From contig NZ_JXJO01000023.1 in NCBI RefSeq assembly GCF_000826655.1, positions 62,001-126,000 on the forward strand: a stretch of DNA of 64,000 bases, written 5' to 3'. Positions 26,527 through 34,169 of the stretch are shown here, piece after piece (the first letter of the stretch is position 1; every line of letters begins with the position of its first letter). This DNA comes from Psychroserpens damuponensis (lineage in GTDB: Bacteria > Bacteroidota > Bacteroidia > Flavobacteriales > Flavobacteriaceae). Under the pieces are notes generated by a model, which was not told the origin of the DNA, made no database searches, and was given only the letters and a program-made list of their open reading frames with translations. Position numbers and translations under genes: made by a program.

Positions 26527-28800
26527 ATGATGAAAAAATACTTTGATTCAAGTTTTATTATTACATTATTAGTAACACTTACAACAAGCCTATCCTTTAG
26601 TCAATCTAACCATACAGTAACATTTTCTGGTACTTCTAGTGATTTTAATGCTACTGAAAAAATTTGGGGAGGCGATGATGTAGATTACTATGTAACTTTT
26701 GATGACACCTATATGTATTTTGGAGCATTTAGAGTGAATGGATCAACTTTTGGAGCTTATGATCATTTCACAGTGTATTTAGATACAGATCCTCAACCGA
26801 GTTTAACAGCAGGTAATGGAAGTACGACAGGTTTAAATTGGGACAACCAAACACCAACCATGCCTTATAATGCAGATCACAGATTTGTTATTAGAAGTAA
26901 CGCTACAGGCGAGTCTTTTCATCATAAATACACAGGAGCTTCATGGGATGATCAAACCGGTGGTTCAACATCAAACTTTACTCAGTTCACTACAAGTACT
27001 GCTCTCGAAATAAGAATTCCAATTGCTAACATTGATAATGCAAAAGGTATTTACTTCTCTATGTTTATGTCTTATGGAGGAGGTGGTGGAGGATTTTTTG
27101 GCGCAAACGACGTCAATTATCCAATTTCATTTTCTGGAAGTACATTCTCAGGTTACTTTGGAGGTATTGGCTTAACATCAACTGGATGCAACCCAATAGA
27201 CTATAAAAACCAACCTATACAAGATGAACTTGTAAATGCTAACCCTTTAGCAAACACTAAATATGCGTACATAGACATTAATAATAATGATTATACTGTG
27301 ACTGGAGACATTGCTTTAGTTTCAGGAGGAAGTGGTAGTGTTGCCGCAGGAAAATCCTTAACAATTGATGGCAATTTTGATATTGATGGTTATTTTGAAT
27401 TACAATCAATATCTAACTCATACTCAAGTATAATACCAACGACATCTACTGGTGATATAACTTATAAGAGACATGTGAATTATGCTGCAGGTTCAGGAAC
27501 GTCTACAACCGCAAATGATTTAATTAGCACACCTGTAGCCGGTATGACCTTTGGAGATTTAAGAATGGATCCTAATACTAATATTCTCTCAGGTACGGTA
27601 AATGGTAATGGTCCTTTTTACCTTTTTGGACCATTTGATAATAGTAGTGTTAATAATTATGTGTTGTTTGAAGATGCCGTGGATGATGGCATAACTCTAG
27701 AAACAGGCGTTGGCTACCGAACTGGCTCAACAGATGGAGGCACTTATACTTTTACTGGAACTATAGAAACCGGTAATATACCAAAGACCATAACTACGCC
27801 TGCGGGAGGAAGTGAATGGAATTTAATAGGAAACCCATACCCTTCATATATTAATTTATCAGAATTTTTAAGTATTAATAGTAGTAAATTTGACACAAAT
27901 GCAGTTGGAGTTTATGGTTACGATGGTACAGCTACTGATGGTTGGGCGATTTGGAATACGTTATATTCACTGATAAACCCAAACGCTGTAATTACACCTG
28001 GCCAGGGATTTTTTGTGGCTGCTGCTTCAGCAAGTGAAGTTGTAAATTTCAATACAAATATGAGAGCTATCGGTTCTAGTGATGATTTCATACCAATGCG
28101 CACTACTTCAGCTATAACTAATGTACAATTAAATATGTCGTCTTCTACAGATAGTTTTAATACCGACATCTACTTTACAGAGTTCTCTACATTAGGATTA
28201 GACCCTGGTTTTGACTCTAGTTTATTTGGCGGTACTATTCCTACATTTTCAGTATACTCGAATCTAGTTGAGCAAAACAATGGAGTACCATTTGGTATTC
28301 AAGCAGTAGGCGAAACAGATTACAATGATGTCACAATACCTCTAGGTGTAAGTGCTAATCAAGGTGAACAAATAACATTTAACATTACCACATCTACAGT
28401 ACCAAATACAGTAGAAGTGTATTTAGATGACACTGTAGAAAACACATCTACTCTTTTATCAACAACTGATTATATTATCACACCTGCTTCAAATTTATCT
28501 GGTGTAGGTCGTTTCTATTTAAGATTTACTGATAATTCATTATCTACTGTTGAAAATAGCTTTGACGATTTAGATATTTTTATGGCTTCAAGATCAAAAG
28601 AAATTATCGTTAACGGTCAAATATCAGAACACTCTATATGCGAACTATATGATATACAAGGAAGATTAATTTTAACATATAACCTTGACACTACTAATTC
28701 ACAAAACCGAATTAATGTTTCTAACGTAAATACTGGTATATATGTTATTAAATTATCAAGTAATGATTCAAAGTTATCTAAAAAGATTATTATAGATTAA
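26527..28800 (+). CDS. T9SS type A cargo protein (757 aa)
   Basis: Starts with two adjacent ATG codons (26527 or 26530) and a signal peptide ending near TSLSFSQ. Residues about 27-215 form a distinct beta domain with a glycine run (GGGGGGFFG) and an aromatic-rich face (IWGGDDVDYYVTFDDTYMYFG), possibly a carbohydrate-binding or DOMON-like fold. From about residue 309 the sequence parallels the C-terminal region of both upstream proteins (TYKRHVNYAAG; EWNLIGNPYPSYINLSEFL). The end is a T9SS type A sorting domain (CELYDIQGRLILTYNL, GIYVIKLSSN). No clear promoter was seen in the 150 bases upstream and no terminator follows, so read-through into the peptide-kinase genes is possible. Confidence 0.83.
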   Translation: MMKKYFDSSFIITLLVTLTTSLSFSQSNHTVTFSGTSSDFNATEKIWGGDDVDYYVTFDDTYMYFGAFRVNGSTFGAYDHFTVYLDTDPQPSLTAGNGSTTGLNWDNQTPTMPYNADHRFVIRSNATGESFHHKYTGASWDDQTGGSTSNFTQFTTSTALEIRIPIANIDNAKGIYFSMFMSYGGGGGGFFGANDVNYPISFSGSTFSGYFGGIGLTSTGCNPIDYKNQPIQDELVNANPLANTKYAYIDINNNDYTVTGDIALVSGGSGSVAAGKSLTIDGNFDIDGYFELQSISNSYSSIIPTTSTGDITYKRHVNYAAGSGTSTTANDLISTPVAGMTFGDLRMDPNTNILSGTVNGNGPFYLFGPFDNSSVNNYVLFEDAVDDGITLETGVGYRTGSTDGGTYTFTGTIETGNIPKTITTPAGGSEWNLIGNPYPSYINLSEFLSINSSKFDTNAVGVYGYDGTATDGWAIWNTLYSLINPNAVITPGQGFFVAAASASEVVNFNTNMRAIGSSDDFIPMRTTSAITNVQLNMSSSTDSFNTDIYFTEFSTLGLDPGFDSSLFGGTIPTFSVYSNLVEQNNGVPFGIQAVGETDYNDVTIPLGVSANQGEQITFNITTSTVPNTVEVYLDDTVENTSTLLSTTDYIITPASNLSGVGRFYLRFTDNSLSTVENSFDDLDIFMASRSKEIIVNGQISEHSICELYDIQGRLILTYNLDTTNSQNRINVSNVNTGIYVIKLSSNDSKLSKKIIID

Positions 28801-28850
28801 ATTGCGTTGAAAATAAAAGCGATAACATTTTTAAATATTATTTTTTTACT

Positions 28851-28858
28851 TACTTTTG
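28851..28858 (+). promoter_or_regulatory. -7 promoter element upstream of the 53-aa peptide gene
   Basis: TACTTTTG is an exact TAnnTTTG match 20 bases before the ATG at 28878. At the -33 position only TTT (28828-28830, 20-bp spacing) is present instead of TTG. It would give a very short leader and a separate transcript for the peptide-kinase-nucleotidyltransferase genes. Confidence 0.45.
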
Positions 28859-28877
28859 TCCACTATATAAGATTACA

Positions 28878-29039
28878 ATGAAAAGAACTAGTCCTCAAGA
28901 TCAAATTACACGTAAGGAAGCTATCAGAAAGATGGGCAAGTACGCAGCTCTTACAGCGATGGGTACTTTTCTTATTCTTAATCCAAAGAAAGCTCATGCT
29001 ACTTCGCCTCCAGATCCAGGTGGAAATCCATTTGATTAA
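28878..29039 (+). CDS. 53-aa leader-like / exported peptide
   Basis: A short frame from ATG 28878 to TAA 29039 encodes 53 residues. The first 20 are charged (MKRTSPQDQITRKEAIRKMG). A hydrophobic stretch follows (YAALTAMGTFLIL), then NPKKAHA and a 12-residue tail TSPPDPGGNPFD. AHA fits an AxA signal-peptidase site, and RK before KMG resembles a weak twin-arginine signal, so the mature product may be only about 12 residues. The gene has a -7 element just upstream and ends 14 bases before the kinase gene. It may be a modified-peptide precursor or a small exported factor. Not matched to any known family by eye; coding status is inferred from start position, promoter and composition. Confidence 0.65.
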   Translation: MKRTSPQDQITRKEAIRKMGKYAALTAMGTFLILNPKKAHATSPPDPGGNPFD

Positions 29040-29053
29040 TACTATATTTAATT

Positions 29054-30190
29054 TTGAAAGCGGATTTAGCTCCTAAGCACATTCGTAAAATTGACGACTC
29101 CATAATCCTTTGGTTTAAAGAGTCTAATAGATACGTCGTAGTACCTCAACATACTTGGACGTTAATTAGCCTATATATAGAATCTAAAAATAAAGATGCT
29201 TACCTCAATCACCTCGAGCACGAACTCCAATTAGGAGATTTAGACGCATCTACTGCTATATTTACAGAAATCTCTAAGTTTTTAATTGAAGTTAACGTAG
29301 GTTCTAATGATGATAACGCAACCGTTACATCTGCTGTATCACCAAAATTAGACATCGAAAGATTTTATCAATTTGACACCAAGTGTGTCAAAATAAATTT
29401 TGAATCCACACGTATTGAAAGTATAATACATCCTCAAATTGAGCATCATTTATCAAATAGAAATGTAACTGTTGATACTGAATTTGACATATTCAAAATT
29501 AAGGATTTTTTGTATATTCATAAAAACAAGAAACACATTGGGCGATATCCAACTCATGCATTTCATCTTCTTCAAGGACGATTTGCGTTAGAATTAACTA
29601 ACACTATTCATGATAAACATGCCGACGATTGGGTTGCTACATTTCATGCCTCTACTGTAGCTAACACAAAAGAAGCCATTATGATTATTGGAGATTCTGG
29701 CAATGGAAAAAGCACATTATCTGCACTATTAATGACTAACGGTTTTGATTTATTGGCAGACGACTTTACGCCTTTACATCTTGACACGAATCTATACCGA
29801 TATCCGAGTGCAATATCAATAAAAAAAGGTGCTTTCAGTATTTTAGATGCTGAAATATCTAACTTCAACAACTTGAAGATTCATACCAATGGTCCTAAAA
29901 AAGTGAATCTTAAATATGTCCCTCAAAATCTCAGTTTTACTAATAAAAATTCCCATTTTCCGTGTACTAAGATTGTCTATGTTAAGTTTGATAAGACTAA
30001 ATCGTCTGAATTGCATCACATTTCCGTAGAAAAAATAGTAGAGACCTTAATTCCAGATTCTTGGATTTCTCCAAATGAACATCATGCTCACAAATTCATG
30101 AATTGGCTTAATGATATTACCTGTTATGAATTAACATATAGTGATAATGATTTTGCTATTAGTAAATTTAAAGCGTTATTTAATCAATAG
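29054..30190 (+). CDS. PqqD-like domain fused to HPr-kinase-like P-loop kinase
   Basis: A 378-residue protein starting at a TTG codon; no in-frame ATG lies before the kinase domain. Residues about 5-82 have the strand-strand-helix pattern of PqqD-like RiPP recognition elements (ILWFKESNRYVVVPQHTWTL ... IFTEISKFLIEV). The C-terminal part is HPr-kinase-like: FHAS at 197-200, Walker A GDSGNGKS at 213-220 and LLADD at 233-237, the counterparts of the HprK P-loop and catalytic Asp block. HPr itself is not an obvious substrate, because the HprK N-terminal domain is absent. Relatives accompany lasso-peptide and exosortase-linked loci, where some phosphorylate a peptide. Here the 53-aa peptide is the likely partner; that is inference. 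Confidence 0.78.
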   Translation: MKADLAPKHIRKIDDSIILWFKESNRYVVVPQHTWTLISLYIESKNKDAYLNHLEHELQLGDLDASTAIFTEISKFLIEVNVGSNDDNATVTSAVSPKLDIERFYQFDTKCVKINFESTRIESIIHPQIEHHLSNRNVTVDTEFDIFKIKDFLYIHKNKKHIGRYPTHAFHLLQGRFALELTNTIHDKHADDWVATFHASTVANTKEAIMIIGDSGNGKSTLSALLMTNGFDLLADDFTPLHLDTNLYRYPSAISIKKGAFSILDAEISNFNNLKIHTNGPKKVNLKYVPQNLSFTNKNSHFPCTKIVYVKFDKTKSSELHHISVEKIVETLIPDSWISPNEHHAHKFMNWLNDITCYELTYSDNDFAISKFKALFNQ

Positions 30191-30243
30191 CGTATTTTAA
30201 ATTTGCATATAATAGTACTATAACCAAAATTTCTTACTGTAAT

Positions 30244-31293
30244 TTGTTATCAACCAAACGCACATACCAAGACACACTAAAACTTATTGCAGAAATATTG
30301 TGCGTAAACAAACCAACACAAGAACTTGAAAAATCATTAACAAGCTCTGAGATTGATTGGGAGTATTTTGTACAATTATCAAGTGAGCATTTAGTGTTAA
30401 CGACGGCATACTGCAGACTAGAACAGAAAGAATTATTAAATTATTTACCAAAAGAATTAGTAGATTATTTAGAAGAGATTACCAACATTAATCGCAATAG
30501 AAATCTAGCATTATTAAATGAAATTAAGGCAATTGCAATCTGCTTTAATGAACACAATATACCGTATGTATTTTTAAAAGGTGCCGCTCTATTAATTGGA
30601 GGTTACTGTAAAGATTTGGGTGAACGTATGATATCTGATTTGGATATTTTAATTCCAAATGAATATATTAATCACGCTTATAAACTCATACAATCTTTAG
30701 GATATGATCAAGAAAAAAACTTCAATTATAGCGTAAAAAATTTCAGGCATTTAGCACGACAATTTAGCAATAGTAAATTGGCTGCTATAGAATTACATCA
30801 CTCGGTGGTAAATACAAATTGTGCACCTAAAATCAATTATAGGTTGATATTTGATACGTCAGAGAAAGTTGATAATATTTACATACCAAATACCTATTAC
30901 CTCAATTTGATCACTATTATTGGTGTTCAAACAAACTCCAATGGGTATCGCTACAAACAGTGGTTTTTACGAAGTTTGAGTGATAGTTTAACACTTAAAT
31001 TAAGTCATGAAACTCAACTAATTGAAGATTTTAAGCATGATAAAATCGTAAAAGACTATTTGTCTAAATTATACACAATATTTAATTGTTGTGACATTAA
31101 ACCAACTAATGTAACACTAACAAAACTAAACAGACGTTATCTATTTAGAATAAACCATATAGGTTATCATAAATTTTCACATAAAGTTAAATTCATTTAT
31201 TACAATATCACAGAACGCATTACATTATTTTTCAATAATAAAAGTTATAGAAACCATTGTGTCAACTCGCTTAGATCAAAACTAAATCGTTAG
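30244..31293 (+). CDS. NTP_transf_5-type nucleotidyltransferase family protein
   Basis: A 349-residue protein with YVFLKGAALLIGGYCKDLGERMISDLDILI-type core around residues 109-138 (LKGAALL, then DLDIL with the metal-binding aspartates), the hallmark of the NTP_transf_5 family. Family members are found beside HprK-like kinases in peptide-tailoring and exosortase-associated loci; their reaction is largely unknown. The chosen start is a TTG at 30244, as no upstream ATG exists in the open frame; att/ata codons upstream make the true start uncertain. It lies 53 bp after the kinase gene. A small C-terminal half rich in aromatic and basic residues has no recognised motif. Confidence 0.75.
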   Translation: MLSTKRTYQDTLKLIAEILCVNKPTQELEKSLTSSEIDWEYFVQLSSEHLVLTTAYCRLEQKELLNYLPKELVDYLEEITNINRNRNLALLNEIKAIAICFNEHNIPYVFLKGAALLIGGYCKDLGERMISDLDILIPNEYINHAYKLIQSLGYDQEKNFNYSVKNFRHLARQFSNSKLAAIELHHSVVNTNCAPKINYRLIFDTSEKVDNIYIPNTYYLNLITIIGVQTNSNGYRYKQWFLRSLSDSLTLKLSHETQLIEDFKHDKIVKDYLSKLYTIFNCCDIKPTNVTLTKLNRRYLFRINHIGYHKFSHKVKFIYYNITERITLFFNNKSYRNHCVNSLRSKLNR

Positions 31294-31501
31294 AAACATG
31301 ATGTTAATTTTAACTATAATAGTTCTTTACTAGCTTATAAATGCGAAACTTAGCAGTTTTAATTCAACTTAGAATCTATAAAATCTAAAATATTTTAAAA
31401 TAATAACAAATAGAATAGCTTTAATAGGCTGTTGAGTCAATAAATTCAGCAAATTAGTCAATTATAATTTACAAAAAACCAAGTAATTTTAGAAATTATT
31501 T

Positions 31502-31509
31502 TAACTTTG
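31502..31509 (+). promoter_or_regulatory. -7 promoter element upstream of the outer-membrane barrel gene
   Basis: TAACTTTG matches TAnnTTTG, 60 bases before the ATG at 31569. No TTG was found at the -33 distance. The rest of the 275-bp gap after the nucleotidyltransferase gene shows no terminator or gene. Confidence 0.4.
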
Positions 31510-31568
31510 CCAATTGTTACAAAGCATGAAGGTTTAAGTTTTACTTAACGTAACTTTATTTTATCATA

Positions 31569-32156
31569 ATGAAAAAAACAATTTTAGTATTAACACTCTT
31601 AGCACTTTTTTGCTATGATAGTCAAGCCCAATCTCATCTTACAAAAAGAGAATTAAGAGATACAGATGCATGGATCTTATCTGCAGGTATTAATGCAACA
31701 GGAAGTCTTGGTTCTAGAAATCCATTTAAAAATGTAGATGATTTTCAATTTAGAAATCCTTTTGTGGTTGGTATTCAACATAAATGGTCAAGATTATTTT
31801 CAATTGAGCAAGATTTCTCAATAAATGGTTTTACTGAAAACACTATAATTGATGGAAATCCAGTTCCTGAAGATTACACATACTTTTCAACTAACACATA
31901 TTTAAAATATTATTTTTCTGACCATTTATGGGATGAAAGATGGATCGACATATATGCTGGTGGTGGTTTAGGAGTTTTTCGCATTGATGAATATAACACC
32001 TCTGCCAATGTTGTGTTAGGTGGTATTTTATGGATAAACCCTAGAATAGGTGTGAGCTTTCAAGGTGTTGGTAAATTTGCTTTTAACCACGACGATAACT
32101 TATTTGCTAATAATCATATTCAATATATGCTTCAAGGTGTTTTTAGACTTGACTAA
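31569..32156 (+). CDS. Small outer-membrane beta-barrel-like protein
   Basis: A 195-residue protein with a signal peptide (MKKTILVLTLLALFCYDSQAQ). The mature part alternates polar and aromatic residues in strand-like runs (WSRLFSIEQDFSINGF, TYFSTNTYLKYYFSD, WIDIYAGGGLGVFRI) and ends in an aromatic-rich strand (IQYMLQGVFRLD), as expected for an eight-stranded outer-membrane barrel. No OmpA peptidoglycan-binding tail is present. It has its own promoter element and a strong terminator, so it is a single-gene unit. Function is unknown. Confidence 0.7.
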   Translation: MKKTILVLTLLALFCYDSQAQSHLTKRELRDTDAWILSAGINATGSLGSRNPFKNVDDFQFRNPFVVGIQHKWSRLFSIEQDFSINGFTENTIIDGNPVPEDYTYFSTNTYLKYYFSDHLWDERWIDIYAGGGLGVFRIDEYNTSANVVLGGILWINPRIGVSFQGVGKFAFNHDDNLFANNHIQYMLQGVFRLD

Positions 32157-32178
32157 GCAAAACAAATTTAACTCATAC

Positions 32179-32214
32179 AAATCCTCAAATATATTTTTTA
32201 TTTGAGGATTTTTT
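32179..32214 (+). terminator. Intrinsic terminator after the barrel gene
   Basis: AAATCCTCAAATA (32179-32191) pairs with TATTTGAGGATTT (32199-32211) across a 7-base loop, followed by T. The arms are 13 bp and the A-rich 5' flank lets it work in both directions, which suits the convergent peptidase gene at 32265. Confidence 0.85.
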
Positions 32215-32264
32215 ATATCTACATTTATCCATAATCTCTCATAAATCCTTTAGTTGAAATCTTT

Positions 32265-33152
32265 TTAATAACCAGCAAAATTAAAACCCAACATTGTTTT
32301 TACCTTGTTATAAATTAACGGAAAATTAGATCTAAAATCTTGTGGTGATTCGATAAAGGTTTCTACAATAACAGAAATAAATTCAAACTGATTAGTATAA
32401 GCATAATCTCTTAAAAAATTAGAGTCCACTAACCTAGTTTTTAATTTTTGATCGTTGTCTAACATAGTTGTAAGCTCTACAAAAGCATCCAAAAATATTG
32501 CAGCACTGGTGCTTGATCGTCGTACTTTCATATAATAAAAATGAATAGCGTGCGTAAATTCATGGACGGCTAAATTGAGATTATCATCTTCTATCTCATA
32601 ACCATGTAGCACATCTTTCCAAGACAATACTAACGCTCGCAAACCTAAATTAAACTCTCCCTTATGATATGTTTTATTGGTTTGTGAATAAAACGCCTCA
32701 GGATAAAAGATAATGCGCTCCACAGACTCAATATTATAATCTCTTAAACCAAAAGTCAATTTTGTTAATGTAGCAGATAACACGAGCTTCATCTCCTCTG
32801 TAACATCAATATCCTTCCCAATAAACTCTGTTTCACTTATGATTTTATAAACCCTATGCTCAAAATAAGATTGATGCTTTATTGACAATCTTTGATAGAA
32901 TTTAAAATTTTTATTAAGTAAAGACTTTTGAGAATTGGTGAGTTTCTTTTTTCTAAAATACACATGATTAAAAAATAGCTTTTTGTTTATATATTCTACA
33001 TAAGCCATTTCAAAAAAATAGAATAATCTACCTATAAAAAAAATAACCATTAAAAATGCTGCAACCAATAAAACATAATTAGCGATTACTTTTTCCTCTT
33101 CATTAAGCTTACTGTATTGTAGAGATAAAATAATAATTGAGTTTATGGACAT
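32265..33152 (-). CDS. MtfA-like zinc metallopeptidase, membrane anchored
   Basis: A 295-residue protein with one N-terminal membrane segment (residues about 23-47) and a C-terminal domain containing HEFTH at residues 197-201, the zinc-binding HExxH motif. It is preceded by VLSWKDVLHGYEIEDDNLNLAV, a pattern characteristic of the MtfA/peptidase M90 family. In E. coli MtfA interacts with the Mlc repressor; no such partner is visible here and Bacteroidota homologues probably have other substrates. The transmembrane anchor is an addition relative to E. coli MtfA. The gene stands alone, convergent with the barrel gene. Confidence 0.78.
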   Translation of the reverse strand: MSINSIIILSLQYSKLNEEEKVIANYVLLVAAFLMVIFFIGRLFYFFEMAYVEYINKKLFFNHVYFRKKKLTNSQKSLLNKNFKFYQRLSIKHQSYFEHRVYKIISETEFIGKDIDVTEEMKLVLSATLTKLTFGLRDYNIESVERIIFYPEAFYSQTNKTYHKGEFNLGLRALVLSWKDVLHGYEIEDDNLNLAVHEFTHAIHFYYMKVRRSSTSAAIFLDAFVELTTMLDNDQKLKTRLVDSNFLRDYAYTNQFEFISVIVETFIESPQDFRSNFPLIYNKVKTMLGFNFAGY

Positions 33153-33294
33153 GGTATTGTACTGTTTATTTTATGGTCTTCGGAAATATCAACTAAAACG
33201 TTAAATTGAGCGACACATTCAACTAATATAATGCTAAAAATACATTTGTGTTTAGAGTTTTAAGTTTCATTTTGCCACCACCCAAAATACGCCA

Positions 33295-33344
33295 CTTTGA
33301 AAATAAAAAACCTAAGCTTATAAATTCAAGCAAGTTTGATTTAA
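33295..33344. repeat. Direct repeat, copy 1 (partial terminator copy)
   Basis: Fifty bases identical to 33409-33458 except for one T/C difference in the CAAG(T/C)TTG segment. On the minus strand this copy holds only the loop and 3' arm plus T-tract of the tRNA-Arg terminator, with no nearby matching 5' arm. Confidence 0.85.
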
Positions 33345-33408
33345 TATGAATACTAGACAAACTAACGGTTTGGATTAGCTCCTTATGTCGCTTTTCCTCA
33401 AAGCTCAG

Positions 33409-33458
33409 CTTTGAAAATAAAAAACCTAAGCTTATAAATTCAAGCAAGCTTGATTTAA
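33409..33458. repeat. Direct repeat, copy 2 (within the tRNA terminator)
   Basis: Second copy of the 50-bp repeat. It makes up most of the tRNA-Arg terminator hairpin and contains a perfect inner TCAAGC-AA-GCTTGA hairpin. In copy 1 the same inner stem keeps pairing through a G-T wobble. Confidence 0.85.
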
Positions 33459-33476
33459 CGCTTAGGTTTTTTATTT
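33415..33476 (-). terminator. Intrinsic terminator downstream of tRNA-Arg
   Basis: The arms 33415-33431 and 33460-33476 are perfectly complementary over 17 bp (core CCTAAGC/GCTTAGG flanked by A and T tracts) around a 28-base loop. On the minus strand the stem is followed by TTTTTTATTTT. The symmetric A/T flanks make it potentially bidirectional. Confidence 0.85.
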
Positions 33477-33481
33477 ATTCG

Positions 33482-33555
33482 TGACCTCGAGAGGATTCGA
33501 ACCTCCAACCCTCAGAGCCGAAATCTGATATTCTATCCAGTTGAACTACGAGGCC
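33482..33555 (-). tRNA. tRNA-Arg (anticodon TCG)
   Basis: The minus strand folds into a full cloverleaf of 74 bases. The acceptor GGCCTCG pairs with CGAGGTC (one G-T pair), the D stem is GTTC/GAAT, and the anticodon stem TCAGA/TCTGA holds loop TTTCGGC. The T arm is GGAGG-TTCGAAT-CCTCT. The anticodon TCG reads CGA-family arginine codons. CCA is not encoded. It begins 17 bases after the yqeY stop codon, so it may be cut from the yqeY transcript; the terminator follows at once. Confidence 0.93.
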
Positions 33556-33572
33556 TTTTTATACCATAAAAT

Positions 33573-34019
33573 CTAAGCTAACTTTGCCTTTACAATAGTA
33601 GAAATAGTCTTTCCATCTGCTTGTCCAGCGAGTTCTTTATTTACTATTCCCATCACCTTACCCATATCTTTCATTCCTTCTGCTCCAACTTGCTCAATGG
33701 TCATAACAACAACTTTTTCTATTTCTTCTTCACTAAGCGCTTCAGGTAAAAACTGACTAATAACTTCAGCTTGATCTATTTCTGGCAAGGCCAAATCCTT
33801 ACGATCTTGCTCTAAATATATTGCAGCACTATCTTTACGTTGCTTCACTAGTTTAGATAATATCTTAATTTCTTGCTCTTCGGTTAATTCCCCTCCTTCT
33901 CCAGACGTTTGAGCTAGTAAAATCTCAGATTTAACAGCACGTAATGCTGCTAATGCAGTTTGATCTTTAGCTTTCATTGCTGCTTTCATGGCAGTCATTA
34001 CTTCAGTTTGTAAACTCAT
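33573..34019 (-). CDS. YqeY / GatB-YqeY domain protein
   Basis: A 148-residue helical protein of the YqeY family, related to the C-terminal tRNA-binding tail of GatB. Family landmarks are MKAKDQTALAALRAVKSEILLAQ, a conserved QRKDSA block near residue 60 and GMKDMGKVMGIVNKEL near residue 115. The role is unknown, perhaps linked to tRNA or amidotransferase metabolism. I take the ATG at 34019 (MSLQTEVMTAMK) as start, since the 12 residues of the longer frame are not family-like. A terminator separates it from ftsZ, and tRNA-Arg follows 17 bp downstream. Confidence 0.88.
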   Translation of the reverse strand: MSLQTEVMTAMKAAMKAKDQTALAALRAVKSEILLAQTSGEGGELTEEQEIKILSKLVKQRKDSAAIYLEQDRKDLALPEIDQAEVISQFLPEALSEEEIEKVVVMTIEQVGAEGMKDMGKVMGIVNKELAGQADGKTISTIVKAKLA

Positions 34020-34097
34020 GATGTATTCTATTTTATTGAATAGCGAAGATAACAAAATTGAACTTATAATTTGATGCTAATATTTCCGAAGAACACA

Positions 34098-34136
34098 TAA
34101 AAAAACCCGAAAAGTTAGTTAAAAATTTTCGGGTTT
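34098..34136 (-). terminator. Intrinsic terminator at the end of the dcw cluster
   Basis: On the minus strand AAACCCGAAAA (34136-34126) pairs with TTTTCGGGTTT (34113-34103) and a T run follows. It lies 34 bases after the ftsZ stop and marks the 3' end of the division operon. Confidence 0.85.
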
Positions 34137-34169
34137 AACAAAGTGTGAAACACTAAACTAAATTTGCTA

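Larger units (their letters stand above)
33153..33481. other. Intergenic region with partly duplicated terminator
   Basis: This 329-bp gap between the peptidase gene and tRNA-Arg contains two 50-bp direct repeats (33295-33344 and 33409-33458), the terminator of the tRNA transcript and one TTCCGAAG-type octamer (33178-33185). A 74-codon minus-strand frame crossing the repeats (33223-33447) looks like a by-product of the duplication and not a gene. Confidence 0.7.

Noticed and set aside
29054-30190. Genuine HPr kinase/phosphorylase regulating carbon catabolism
   Set aside because: The HprK N-terminal domain is absent, a PqqD-like region takes its place, and no ptsH lies nearby.
28878-31293. 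A classical lasso-peptide cluster
   Set aside because: No asparagine-synthetase-like cyclase, transglutaminase-like leader protease or ABC exporter is encoded nearby, and the peptide tail has no obvious macrolactam-forming Gly1/Asp8-9 arrangement after a conserved leader threonine.
33223-33447. A 74-codon minus-strand frame with an internally repeated peptide (LEFISLGFLFSK twice)
   Set aside because: The repeat is the translation of the 50-bp DNA repeats that belong to the tRNA terminator; no promoter or family-like sequence supports a gene.
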